This document shows, piece by piece, positions 24,901 through 32,694 of a stretch of DNA of 36,882 nucleotides (position 1 is the stretch's first letter; the number at the start of each line of letters is the position of its first letter). The translations under genes and the position numbers were made by a program. Below the pieces are notes generated by a model. It was not told the DNA's origin, did not search any database, and was given only the letters and a program-made list of their open reading frames with translations. This DNA comes from Geobacter sp. GTDB lineage: Bacteria > Desulfobacterota > Desulfuromonadia > Geobacterales > Geobacteraceae. Location: contig DNRQ01000077.1 of NCBI GenBank assembly GCA_003499925.1, positions 1-36,882 on the forward strand, read 5' to 3'.

Positions 24901-25913
24901 GTCACAGCAGCCCGGCCATCTCGGACAGCGGCGAGATAGTCTGGGCCGAATACCTGGGCCAGCCTTGGCCCACGATGCGCCTGGTCTCAAGCGTGCGCGG
25001 GGTGCTGGTGCCTTACCTCAGCGCTACTTTCGGCCTGGATCTTAACAACTGTGGCGACATCGTCTATGGCGACTACCGTCCGAGCGGCTCCGCTATCTAT
25101 CGCCTGGGGCGCAGCGCCCCCTGCATGCAGGTGCCGGAGCGCCGGTACTCCCTTGCAGTCGGGAAGAGCCCGGCAAATAGCGGCAAGGGGGAGGTTTCCA
25201 GCACTCCGACGGGGGTCCATCTTTCCTCAACCGATACCATGATGATCGTGGCGTTCCCGCCTGCTAGCACCGTTACCCTAAGCGCCACCCCCGACAACAA
25301 TTCGGTCTTCACCGGCTGGAGCGGTGCATGCAGCGGAACGGGGGCTTGCCAGGTGACCATGGATGCGGCGAAGACGGTGACGGCGACATTTGCCGCGCTA
25401 CCCGACTACACGCTGAGCCTGGAGGTGAACGGCAGCGGCGCGGGGATGGTGGTGAGTGAACCGAGCGGCATCTTCGCCGGCTCCAACTCCTCGGCCCGCT
25501 TCAGAGGCGGCTCTGCGATCACCCTGCATGCCATTGCCGCACCGTTCTCCGTTTTCGGAGGCTGGTCGGGCGCCTGCACCGGCCCGGCGGACTGCCTCCT
25601 GACCATGACCGCAGACTTCGGGACCACGGCCACCTTCATGAAGGACATGGCTCATTCAACCTACATCCCCAGGGGAGAAGGGATCTACAGCCCCGGCATT
25701 CAGGCCGCCTACGATGCCAGCGCCGACAGCGACACCATCCGCCTCTGGGGCATTGACTTCACCGAAGCGGTCATCTGCGCAGCTGACAAGAAGATCCGCA
25801 TCGCCGGCGGTTATGATGAACCGTACAGCACCCGGGACGGGACAACCGTCGTCCGCGGCAGCCTCACCGTCTCAAGCGGTCTGGTCAACCTGGACCGGCT
25901 GGCATTTAAATAG
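21993..25913 (+). CDS. Secreted repeat protein with PPC and InlB-B-like domains
   Basis: The 1306-residue product starts at GTG 21993, with AGGAGGGA a few bases upstream. Residues about 10-43 form a signal peptide (FLALLTALWLLAPNRVCAFS). Most of the protein consists of 40-45-residue units of the type INxxGEVVWxQ, then QIFSSLRGQLT, which probably form beta-propeller-like blades. Two PPC-type beta domains (GDIFTGLTDASANQADWYGF at about 300-406 and its copy at about 680-786) belong to a 380-residue tandem duplication. Two InlB B-repeat-like units (FTGWSGACSGTGACQVTM and FGGWSGACTGPADCLLTM) follow at about 1050-1216, each with a Cys pair. The final 80 residues form the same module (AGGYD, ending LAFK) as the toroid protein at 10130. 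It is probably surface-attached or secreted and lies under a GEMM-type riboswitch. Confidence 0.85.
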   Translation: MLSAPVVNGPSLPRVHFFSHHFCSFLALLTALWLLAPNRVCAFSEPELLFTGADCLGLTGNNMGEAVWESPDPINGSQVHSNLRGRLSIDGTSNFYPLVNNMGDVVWTENLGHEWGPSTSTVKGIISGRTVQLASSQESLHATGINDRGEVVMLRSSGNYSDSFIYSSVRGRLTREAAFYESPSLNNRGDVVWVQYYGTGNRQIFKLAAGSSTPEAVTTVTGDYYHPAINDNGEIVWLQSGQIVSNLRGQLTDGALGGSVHSLKIDNCGVVLFGSRNDSTGSTALYRIGGSACVSHPEPNHSREQAAPVSFGDIFTGLTDASANQADWYGFGGVAGDTIHLTVNYDNGAGNQLVLGLYDSAGNLLSGATRSNPAGIDLTAPYGGSYYLKLESQAGRIAYAVSLSKYSSNCGAGPCPEPVVPGDVWMPSINALGEVFWLQNDRATANIQLFSSLRGKLTSDQAQHQAVAGNSLGDLVWVEAVDGPSDKILRGVINGQPVTVAMTENRISFIDINDRGEVVWNETRDDGNSQIFSNLRGQLTRGQISSYQPSINNLGDLVFVRPSQEAGPMQVYLLAAGSTEPVALTSDSLLHYSPSIAESGEVAWAERDPALPGTTRLVTSLRGVLVPYVADGSSVDLNSCGDIVYGSYGAMEGAGIYRLGSNAPCAQSSGATGSYHPEPNDSREQATPVLFGDIFSGVADASANQVDWYRFEAAAGDTIHVTVNYDNSVGNQLTVGLYDNAGNPVSGATRFNPTGIDVTAQYGGSYHLKLEAQTGRIGYAVSLSKYSNNCGVGPCPEVVVTGTDWHPAINSLGEVFWLQLDQATGKEQIFSSLRGQLTSDPVRHTSVAGNNLGDLVWVETDENSIVSTVRGIINDQPVTFASGQYWIYKVDINDHGEVVWSQEGGGSNSQIFSSLRGQITSGPVPSFDASINNRGDVVFVRPPQESGPLQVYLLAAGSTEPVPVTGDSVSHSSPAISDSGEIVWAEYLGQPWPTMRLVSSVRGVLVPYLSATFGLDLNNCGDIVYGDYRPSGSAIYRLGRSAPCMQVPERRYSLAVGKSPANSGKGEVSSTPTGVHLSSTDTMMIVAFPPASTVTLSATPDNNSVFTGWSGACSGTGACQVTMDAAKTVTATFAALPDYTLSLEVNGSGAGMVVSEPSGIFAGSNSSARFRGGSAITLHAIAAPFSVFGGWSGACTGPADCLLTMTADFGTTATFMKDMAHSTYIPRGEGIYSPGIQAAYDASADSDTIRLWGIDFTEAVICAADKKIRIAGGYDEPYSTRDGTTVVRGSLTVSSGLVNLDRLAFK

Positions 25914-25990
25914 GATAACGGCTACCCCTGCCCAACTTTTGCTGCGGCCGCAAGGCACGGCTCATGAGTAATGCATTGATTTTTTGCCGT

Positions 25991-26257
25991 CTAATTTACA
26001 TAGTCGGGCCCAATGGGCCTAGGCAGCACCCACTGCTTGTTTGGCGGGAGGGCTGGAAGCCCAACGTTTTCCGGCAGGCTCGCTTCAGCTGATCGTGCAC
26101 AATCAAGGCATATTGTCCCCCAATAGATGTCTTCTTCCAATAAAGACATGCCTGCCGGTGGCAGATCGTATGAACCGTCTGACAGGTGAGGATAAACTTC
26201 ATCAAGCTGTGCGTAGTCGATGTGACTATGGCAAATCCGGCAAATGTCGCAAACCAT
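25991..26257 (-). CDS. Small CxxC protein, possible zinc-binding
   Basis: The 88-residue product carries CDICRICH at its N-terminus and CLDCA near residue 50, the spacing of a zinc ribbon or treble-clef fold. AGGATC lies about eight bases upstream of ATG 26257. It has no signal peptide. The middle is acidic (YPHLSDGSYDLPPAGMSLLE) and the C-terminus Pro-rich. I do not recognise a named family. It is monocistronic and convergent with the riboswitch-controlled gene. A second frame of similar length overlaps it but lacks the cysteine pattern. Reality is supported by the paired cysteines rather than by context. Confidence 0.5.
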   Translation of the reverse strand: MVCDICRICHSHIDYAQLDEVYPHLSDGSYDLPPAGMSLLEEDIYWGTICLDCARSAEASLPENVGLPALPPNKQWVLPRPIGPDYVN

Positions 26258-26303
26258 AAACTGATCCTTGCTGAGTTGGAAAATATATTACCTGAAGAGC
26301 CTG

Positions 26304-26341
26304 AAAAAGAGGCAGGGTCAGAAGAGACCCTGCCTCTTTTT
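26304..26341. terminator. Strong bidirectional terminator
   Basis: AAAAAGAGGCAGGGTC (26304-26319) pairs perfectly with 26326-26341 (16 bp, six-base loop), with A-run and T-run ends that serve both directions. It lies eight bases beyond the end of the minus-strand gene at 26349. Confidence 0.9.
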
Positions 26342-26348
26342 GCTGTAT

Positions 26349-27905
26349 TTACGGAGCCGCTAATCCCCTTATCTTCTCTTTTTTTCCGCAGCCCCTTTGT
26401 GCTCGCTCTGCTATGATCTGGCCCTTCTCATCCTCGGTGAGCAGACAGGCCCTGACCGCTTTCGCAACTTCTGAGACATAGTCGCCATGGCTGTTCCATG
26501 CAGCGCTGCAGGGAACAGCCATGTCCACAAGCTGGGCGCAGCTGCAGCCAGTAAAATCTACTATGACGTTCGCTGCCGTACCAGGACATTGATCGAAGTT
26601 GTCGTCCACGCCGTCACCGTCGTCATCGCCATCGCAAGCGTCACCCTGTCCATCCCCATCAAAGTCAACCTGGGATGAGTTGGAAACGAACTGGCAGTTG
26701 TCGCTGACATCCGCTACGCCGTCATTGTCGTCGTCATTGTCGCAGGCATCACCTAGGCCGTCGTTATCATTGTCGGCCTGGTCATCATTGGCGACCGATG
26801 GGCAGTTGTCGCATAGGTTGCCATAGAGATCACCGTCGTTGTTGCGTTGAAGGGGATTGGGTACGCCCGGGCAGTTGTCGGAACTATCTCCGACGCCGTC
26901 GCCATCATTATCCGGCGTGGCGATAAATCCTTTCTTGATCCCGGCGCCGTCATAGCCCGATCCGACGACCGCTCCGTTGTCATTGATGTCGTAAGCGTAT
27001 GCAGACGACCAGCCGGTGGGAAGAATGTCGGCATAGGTGGCGCCGTTATAAAGAAAGCCTTTGGTTTTTCCAGCGCCATTCACGCCCCATCCGACAACCG
27101 CCCCGTTGTTATTGATGCTCAAGGCATACGCAGACGACCAGCCGGTGGGAAGTATATCGGTATAACTAGTGCCGTCGTATAGAAAGCCCTTGGTGGTCCC
27201 GGTGCCGTCCTGGCCAAAACCGACCACTGCCCCACTGTCATTGATGCTCATGGCGTGCGCCTCCGACCAGCCGGCGGGAAGGAGAGCGGTATAAGCGGCG
27301 CCGCTATAAAGAAAACCTTTAACCATGCCTGCGCTATCATTGCCCCATCCGACGACTGCCCCTTTGTTATTCATGCCCTCAGTTTCAGCTCCCAACCAGC
27401 CGGGCGGAAGTACAGCGGTATATGCCCCGCCGTTATAAAGAAAGCCTGTAGTGACGGCGACGTCCCAGCCCCAGCCAACGACTGCCCCACTGTTACTGAT
27501 GCCGTGGACGTTAACATGCGACCAACCGGCGGGCTGTATATCGGTGTCTGTAAATGTGCCTCCTTCATAAGAAAAGCCTTTAGTAGCGCCGTCGCTACCA
27601 TCCCCTAGTCCGCCAAATCCGACGACTGCTCCGCCATCATTAATATCCAAAGCCTCTCCAACGAATTGCCAGCCGGTGGGGAGTATATCGGTATATGAGG
27701 AGCCGTCATAGAGGAAGCCTTTAGAAGTGGCGCCATCCAATCCCCCCCATCCGACGGCTGCCCCGTTGTTGTTTATTCTCTTGGCTTCAGCCCACGACCA
27801 ACCTGGGGGAACAAGTTCCTTGTAGGAGTAGGTCGCGGCCAATGTCAGACCGGGCACGGAAAAAATGCAACTCAGTAAAAGCAATGTCATCAAGATCCTT
27901 TTCAT
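26349..27905 (-). CDS. Secreted HAF-like repeat protein with TSP3 calcium repeats
   Basis: ATG 27905 is chosen over the upstream frame start because AAGGAGG lies nine bases before it and a clean signal peptide follows (MKRILMTLLLLSCIFSVPGL, ending TLAA). The 518-residue product has seven repeats of about 46 residues with the pattern INNNGAVVGWG, then KGFLYDG and YTDILPTGW, resembling the HAF-type repeats of extracellular proteins; they probably form a propeller. Next comes an Asp-rich block of thrombospondin type-3 repeats (DNDGDGVGDSSDNCPG, DNDNDGLGDACDND, DFDGDGQGDACDGD), expected to bind calcium. The last 70 residues have several Cys and are helical. It is the last gene of a minus-strand series of secreted proteins and ends at a strong terminator. 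Confidence 0.85.
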   Translation of the reverse strand: MKRILMTLLLLSCIFSVPGLTLAATYSYKELVPPGWSWAEAKRINNNGAAVGWGGLDGATSKGFLYDGSSYTDILPTGWQFVGEALDINDGGAVVGFGGLGDGSDGATKGFSYEGGTFTDTDIQPAGWSHVNVHGISNSGAVVGWGWDVAVTTGFLYNGGAYTAVLPPGWLGAETEGMNNKGAVVGWGNDSAGMVKGFLYSGAAYTALLPAGWSEAHAMSINDSGAVVGFGQDGTGTTKGFLYDGTSYTDILPTGWSSAYALSINNNGAVVGWGVNGAGKTKGFLYNGATYADILPTGWSSAYAYDINDNGAVVGSGYDGAGIKKGFIATPDNDGDGVGDSSDNCPGVPNPLQRNNDGDLYGNLCDNCPSVANDDQADNDNDGLGDACDNDDDNDGVADVSDNCQFVSNSSQVDFDGDGQGDACDGDDDGDGVDDNFDQCPGTAANVIVDFTGCSCAQLVDMAVPCSAAWNSHGDYVSEVAKAVRACLLTEDEKGQIIAERAQRGCGKKEKIRGLAAP

Positions 27906-27946
27906 TTCCTTATCCTCCTTGATTGTGGCTGGCTGTCTTAAATGAT

Positions 27947-28009
27947 AAAGGGTCAAATCTCAACCAACGACATCTTTAAGTTCTGTATAGAGTTGAGACT
28001 TGACCCTTT
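27947..28009. repeat. 18-bp inverted repeat between secreted-protein genes
   Basis: AAAGGGTCAAATCTCAAC (27947-27964) and GTTGAGACTTGACCCTTT (27992-28009) are inverted with one mismatch and a 27-base loop. The sequence AAAGGGTCAAGTCTCAAC recalls motifs near REP-associated transposase genes in related bacteria. No transposase ORF is intact here. Confidence 0.6.
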
Positions 28010-28103
28010 CCTTCTTTCCAGGATGTCCCCGTGCCTTCCTAATGCGGCCGGAGCCTCCCGAAAACCGGCCTTCACGGTCTTGCCCCCTCTCGTTTTTGAA
28101 AGG

Positions 28104-28124
28104 CGGGGCCATCTTTGTGCCCCG
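28104..28124 (-). terminator. Weak hairpin after the delta-60 gene
   Basis: CGGGGC (28104-28109) and GCCCCG (28119-28124) form a six-pair stem with a nine-base loop. On the minus strand it is followed by CCTTTC, a poor T tract. It lies 17 bases beyond the stop codon at 28141 and may end that transcript. Confidence 0.35.
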
Positions 28125-28140
28125 TCTCTATTCTCGTTGG

Positions 28141-30300
28141 CTATTTCAGTGAAAAATAGGCGGAATGTTCGCTCCCGTCGTCGAATCTGAGAGTGAAGGT
28201 GTAACATTTCCCCGTCCACGACTTATCGGTCTTCCAGTTATAGATGAACTGGTTCGTTTCGAAGTCATAGCGAAGCCCTGATGCACCGCTCGTTTCAGCG
28301 GGTACCTGGTTTTCCCCGGAGCCTGATCCGTTGCATGCGACCACTCTATACAAAGTGGCTGAAACGACGGCCGGATTACTTATATAGCCTCCGCTCCCAT
28401 CGAGAAGCTGCCATTTGACCGGAATGGTCTGTCCCGCTTTTGCCGCATTCTGCACGGGAGGATTCTCAAGAGGCGGCAAGAAACCGGTGAAACTATAGCC
28501 CTGCTCCTCAAACACGCCAAAGAGCGAGAACGAAGAGACAGTGCCGCAGATGACTTTATTGACGGTGTCCGGATACCCGGGGTCTGTGGCGTCCTGCCAG
28601 CCTGTGGATGTCTCATGGAAAAGCCGCAGGTCGTTTTCATTGCCGAAGCTTATCCCGCTGTAGCTGATGCAGACGTGGACCTGTCCGTCGAACCCTGCGG
28701 TGGTCTCGATGTGGTAGTAGACTGGCGGGTTGCCGAGTTTGAAGCCGTTGGGGGGCGGGGTGCCCGTGCCGCTCGTGGTCACCGTGGTCGAGCCGGAACG
28801 CGTGACATTGTCAAACGTAAGGGTTACTGGCGAGGTATTTGTATTGGGGTCTACAGGCTGGACCGTGACATTGCTCCCGGGCATTGTACCGCCGGGGGAC
28901 GGATTGGGTGACTCTACCAAATACCGCGCCAGGGCGAAGTTATTATTAGTACCGTTAAAGGTATTTCCCGCAACAATGATCTTGCCGTCTGCCTGGATAG
29001 CGACGCTATCGGCATAATCATAGTGGGAAGCAAAGTCTGTCGTGACCTTGCCGCCCGTGCCGAAGCCCGGGTCGAGACTACCATCTGCGTTATACCGAGC
29101 CAGGGCGAAGTCATTAGTGCCGTTATTGGCAGATCCCGCAGCAATGATCTTGCCGTCTGCCTGGATGGCGACGCTATTGGCATAATCATAGCTGGAAGCA
29201 AAGTCTGTCGTGACCTTGCCGCCCGTGCCGAAGCTCGAGTCGAGACTACCATCTGCGTTATACCGAGCCAGGGCGAAGTCCCAACTATTGATACCGTTAA
29301 CCGCAGATCCCACAACCATGATTTTGCCGTCTGCCTGGATGGCGACGCTATTGGCATAATCATAGCTGGAAGCAAAGTCTGTCGTGACCTTGCCGCCCGT
29401 GCCGAAGCTCGGATCGAGACTACCATCTGCGTTATACCGCGCCAGAGCGAAGTCTTTCCTATTACTACCGTTAGAGGCATATCCCGCAGCAATGATCTTG
29501 CCGTTCTGGATGACGACGCTATAGGCTTCATCATCGCTGGAAGCAAAGTCTGTCATGACCTTGCCACCTATGCCGAAGCTCGTATCGAGGCTGCCGTCCG
29601 TGTTATACCGCGCCAGGGCGAAGTCATAATTAGTACTAACGAGATAGCCGCAGTAAGAAGGGGGGCTAACAGATCCCGCAATTACGATCTTGCCGTCTGC
29701 TTGGATGGCGAGGCTTCTGGCAGCGTCAGAGCTGGAAGCAATGTCAGTCTCTTGTGACACCTCCTTGACGCAGCTCGGGTCTGCGTAGCCGGAAACAAAG
29801 TTTGTCGTGACCCTGCCGTCCGTGCCGAAGCTCGTGTCGAGGCTGCCGTCCGCGTTATACCGCGCCAGGGCGAAGTCCGAATTAGTACCGTTAAAGACAT
29901 CTCCCACAGCAATGATCTTTCCGTCTGCTTGGATGGCGACGCTACTGGCAGAGTCGGCGACTAAAGCGGCATTGTCATTATAAGCAAAGTCTGTCATGAC
30001 TATGCCACCCGTACCGAAGTTCGGGTCGAGGCTGCCGTCTGCGTTATACCGCGCCAAGGCGAAGTCCCAATTAGTGCCGTTATAGGCAGTTCCCGCAACT
30101 ACGATCTTCCTGTCTGCCTGGATGGCAACGCTTGATTCGTTGTAGGAAACAAAGTCCGTCACGACCTCGCCGCCCGTGCCGAAGCTCGGGTCGAGATCTC
30201 CCCATGCGGCCTGCGCACTGTGCGGCAGCCCCATGGTCAGAAACAGAAGCTGCACTAATAAACTGAGGACCACACCCGCCATACGCTTCTGATTTTCCAT
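28141..30300 (-). CDS. Secreted delta-60 repeat protein with PxKF-like C-terminus
   Basis: ATG 30300 is preceded by AGGAGGT with five-base spacing; the open frame upstream to 30381 lacks such a site. The 719-residue product has a signal peptide (MAGVVLSLLVQLLFLTMGLP, ending SAQAA) and then about seven delta-60 units, each with NADGSLDPSFGTGGKVTTDF and SVAIQADGKIIAAG followed by DFALARY. These fold into a beta-propeller-like structure in known families. A middle beta domain (residues about 480-610) with FDGQVHVCISYSGISF follows. The C-terminal 100 residues contain TIPVKWQLLDGSGGYISNP and two Cys, like the PxKF domain. The repeats are nearly identical in DNA, so copy-number change by recombination is likely. 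It is preceded by the PKD gene with a 77-base gap. Confidence 0.88.
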   Translation of the reverse strand: MENQKRMAGVVLSLLVQLLFLTMGLPHSAQAAWGDLDPSFGTGGEVVTDFVSYNESSVAIQADRKIVVAGTAYNGTNWDFALARYNADGSLDPNFGTGGIVMTDFAYNDNAALVADSASSVAIQADGKIIAVGDVFNGTNSDFALARYNADGSLDTSFGTDGRVTTNFVSGYADPSCVKEVSQETDIASSSDAARSLAIQADGKIVIAGSVSPPSYCGYLVSTNYDFALARYNTDGSLDTSFGIGGKVMTDFASSDDEAYSVVIQNGKIIAAGYASNGSNRKDFALARYNADGSLDPSFGTGGKVTTDFASSYDYANSVAIQADGKIMVVGSAVNGINSWDFALARYNADGSLDSSFGTGGKVTTDFASSYDYANSVAIQADGKIIAAGSANNGTNDFALARYNADGSLDPGFGTGGKVTTDFASHYDYADSVAIQADGKIIVAGNTFNGTNNNFALARYLVESPNPSPGGTMPGSNVTVQPVDPNTNTSPVTLTFDNVTRSGSTTVTTSGTGTPPPNGFKLGNPPVYYHIETTAGFDGQVHVCISYSGISFGNENDLRLFHETSTGWQDATDPGYPDTVNKVICGTVSSFSLFGVFEEQGYSFTGFLPPLENPPVQNAAKAGQTIPVKWQLLDGSGGYISNPAVVSATLYRVVACNGSGSGENQVPAETSGASGLRYDFETNQFIYNWKTDKSWTGKCYTFTLRFDDGSEHSAYFSLK

Positions 30301-30377
30301 GTTAACCTCCTGAGAAAGCTGTTGAGTTTTATGAAGCCGCATATGAATCGCCCTGAGGCGGCGTGCTTTTGCCACAC

Positions 30378-32627
30378 TCACAGAAGGCTCAAAAGCATGA
30401 TGGCTTCGATGATGAGGGGAAAGACCTGGTTCTGGGCTCCGCAGATAGTGATCCAGTCGTTCTTGTCCGGCCCCCCTGCTGTTGCGCAGCCGTCGGTCTT
30501 GCCGAGGATGTCGTTCCGGAGCTTGTCGAGCGCATCCCCGTAAAGACCCTGGTCTATCATCTGGATGGCGGCGTTTATCTTGTTGGTGAGGGTGTTTGGC
30601 AAATTGCTGTTTTTGAAACTCCCCGGATCCTCATGATTGATGGCGGAGATGGCCTGGGTCAGGATTTCGATGATTCCATGTGTCCCCCCCGTTGCTTCGA
30701 TGGTGACATTCCTGGGGTCGCTGTCGATAAAGCCGTCGTTCACCACCAGGCTCACCACGTAGGCGCCGGTCATATCCGCTGTAAAGCTCGCCGCGGCAGG
30801 CAAAGAGGCTGTAAGTACGGCGCTGCTTCCCGTGGGCCTGGAGACGAAACTCCATGTGCAGGCGAGCACGTCGCCGTTGGCGTCGGTGCTTCCGCTGCCG
30901 TTCAACTCAACGACGCTCCCGGCAACGACGGACTGGTTGCCTCCGGCATCGGCGACGGGTTTCGAGTTGGAGAAGCTCATGGTGACGCTGTCGGAAGCGC
31001 TGGTGCTCCACGGGTCGCTGACCACGAGTGTCAGCAGATAGTCACCATGGGCATCGGCAATGAAAGTGGGGTTGGCAAGAGCCGGATCGGAAAGCGCGGC
31101 GGCGCTCCCCAGGGGCTTCTGAACAAGCGCCCACTGGTAGGTGAACTGGTCCCCCTCCAGGTCATAGCTGCCGCTCCCGTCGAGCTGGACCGTTGCGCCG
31201 GTCAAGGTGACGGCCTGGTCAGGCCCCGCATCGGCCACGGGAGGGGTGTTGGTGGTGCTCACCGTGACGCTGTCCGCTGCGCTGACAAGGCCTGAGCCGT
31301 CTTTTACCACCAGTTTGATGGTGTAGTCTCCCGGCAGGTCGGCGGTGAATGAGGGATTTACGACGGCCGGGTCGGCAAGCGTTGCCGCGCTGCCGGCGGG
31401 CGCCGAGTTGATGGTCCAGGCGTAACCGAGCGGGTACTTCAAGTCCGGGTCGGCGCTTGCGCCGCCGTCGAGGGTGACGACGCTGCCGTTGTGCACCGCC
31501 TGGTCAGGCCCGGCGTTCGCCACGGGAAACGCGAAAGTCGTCGCGTATACGTTGTGGTCCGCCTCCAACACCGACCACACCACCCGGATCTGGCCCCCCA
31601 CTACCGAGATGTCGTTCAACACCTCGTCGAGGCCCGGGGTGTCGGTCAGCCGATGGAGGGTCGACGCGCCAAGGTCATAGAGATAGATGTCCCAGTTGGG
31701 AGTCGGGTCGGTCAGGTCGCGGCTCTCGAAGGCGATCATGTTGCCCGAAATGTTCGCGTTGCGCTGCTCAACCGGCATCGCCAGCTGCCCCTCGGGGCCG
31801 CCCGCCACCGGTCTCCAGTAGATATCCTGGACGGTGGCGCTGCCCGCGCGAGAGCCGCCATACACCACCAGCGTGCCGTTCGTGTCGGCAAACCGCTCGT
31901 CGTCGGGGGTAGCGGTTACCTGGCTGACAGTCCAGCCCGTGGCCCCCTTCACCGCCTGCCAGATATCGCAGTTAGCGATGGCGGTCGCGCACTTCTCCCA
32001 GACCACGACGTTGCCGTCCTGCGCCACTGCGGGGGTGCGATCGACCAGGGTGTCGCTGGTCAGCCGGGTTACGGTCCCGGTAGGCAAATCGTAGGCGACC
32101 ACTTCGGAGCCGAGCATCCCGCCGGTGCCGTAACCCAAGTCCTGCCAGGCGACGGTGGCGCCGCCGATGACGCCGTTCCGGCGGTTCAGCGCAGGCCCCG
32201 GAGCCAGCTGCACAGCGGGGCCTGCGGTGGTGGTGTCGAAGGTCCAGATTGACTGTTGGCCGCTGTCGACCTGCGAGAAGGCGACTATTTTGCCGCTCAC
32301 GTCCGAGAGAAAATCGAGGGAGGTGCCGGTGGTGGGGATTCCCGCGTCGGTGTTCGTGGCGAGGTTGAAGTAGCGGATCTGGGTGGTCCCATTAAGCGAG
32401 CTGGTGTAGGCGACCAGATTGCCGTCCACGTGCGGGTCGGTCTGGTTCCCCGCTCCTGCGTTGACCGTGGTAATTGTGCCGCCGAGCAGTGTCCCGGCAT
32501 CGTACGCCTCGGCATCGCCATGCCCAATTGCCGTGAGCAGGCAGACAGCGAGGAGCAATAAGAAAGCGGTTTGAGGGGTTAATCTGAAAAATGAAGCGCC
32601 GGCAAATCCTTGCTTCTTGGTGATCAT
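30378..32627 (-). CDS. Secreted TolB-like propeller protein with three PKD domains
   Basis: AAAGGAGG lies seven bases upstream of ATG 32627. The 749-residue product has a signal peptide (residues about 15-42, TAFLLLLAVCLLTAIGHGDA) and then WD40/TolB-type blades (DPHVDGNLVAYTSSLNGTTQ, GNVVVWEKC, NISGNMIAFESRD, NWDIYLYDLG) to about residue 370. Three PKD-like domains follow (ANAGPDQAVHNGSVVTLDGG, VADAGPDQAVTLTGATVQLD, VADAGGNQSVVAGSVVELNG), each about 95 residues. The C-terminal 90 residues form a helical segment with two Cys (DGCATAGG and ITICGAQ) that I have seen in similar secreted proteins but cannot name. It is probably the first gene of the minus-strand secreted-protein series. Confidence 0.88.
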   Translation of the reverse strand: MITKKQGFAGASFFRLTPQTAFLLLLAVCLLTAIGHGDAEAYDAGTLLGGTITTVNAGAGNQTDPHVDGNLVAYTSSLNGTTQIRYFNLATNTDAGIPTTGTSLDFLSDVSGKIVAFSQVDSGQQSIWTFDTTTAGPAVQLAPGPALNRRNGVIGGATVAWQDLGYGTGGMLGSEVVAYDLPTGTVTRLTSDTLVDRTPAVAQDGNVVVWEKCATAIANCDIWQAVKGATGWTVSQVTATPDDERFADTNGTLVVYGGSRAGSATVQDIYWRPVAGGPEGQLAMPVEQRNANISGNMIAFESRDLTDPTPNWDIYLYDLGASTLHRLTDTPGLDEVLNDISVVGGQIRVVWSVLEADHNVYATTFAFPVANAGPDQAVHNGSVVTLDGGASADPDLKYPLGYAWTINSAPAGSAATLADPAVVNPSFTADLPGDYTIKLVVKDGSGLVSAADSVTVSTTNTPPVADAGPDQAVTLTGATVQLDGSGSYDLEGDQFTYQWALVQKPLGSAAALSDPALANPTFIADAHGDYLLTLVVSDPWSTSASDSVTMSFSNSKPVADAGGNQSVVAGSVVELNGSGSTDANGDVLACTWSFVSRPTGSSAVLTASLPAAASFTADMTGAYVVSLVVNDGFIDSDPRNVTIEATGGTHGIIEILTQAISAINHEDPGSFKNSNLPNTLTNKINAAIQMIDQGLYGDALDKLRNDILGKTDGCATAGGPDKNDWITICGAQNQVFPLIIEAIMLLSLL

Positions 32628-32694
32628 TGTACTTCCTCCTTTAAGAGTTGGTGATGATTCCCGCAGTTGTTCACAGAACCTTCATGGCTCAGGG

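Noticed and set aside
23742..24905. 387-aa minus-strand ORF in the secreted repeat gene
   Set aside because: Its repeated text mirrors the repeats of the plus-strand gene; an antisense shadow.
27953..28219. 88-aa minus-strand ORF between secreted-protein genes
   Set aside because: It begins inside the end of the delta-60 gene in another frame and runs through an inverted repeat; probably repeat-derived.
28920..30180. Regularly spaced repeats that could suggest a CRISPR array
   Set aside because: The repeats are in frame, encode delta-60 units, and the unit length is 140-190 bases rather than repeat-spacer size.
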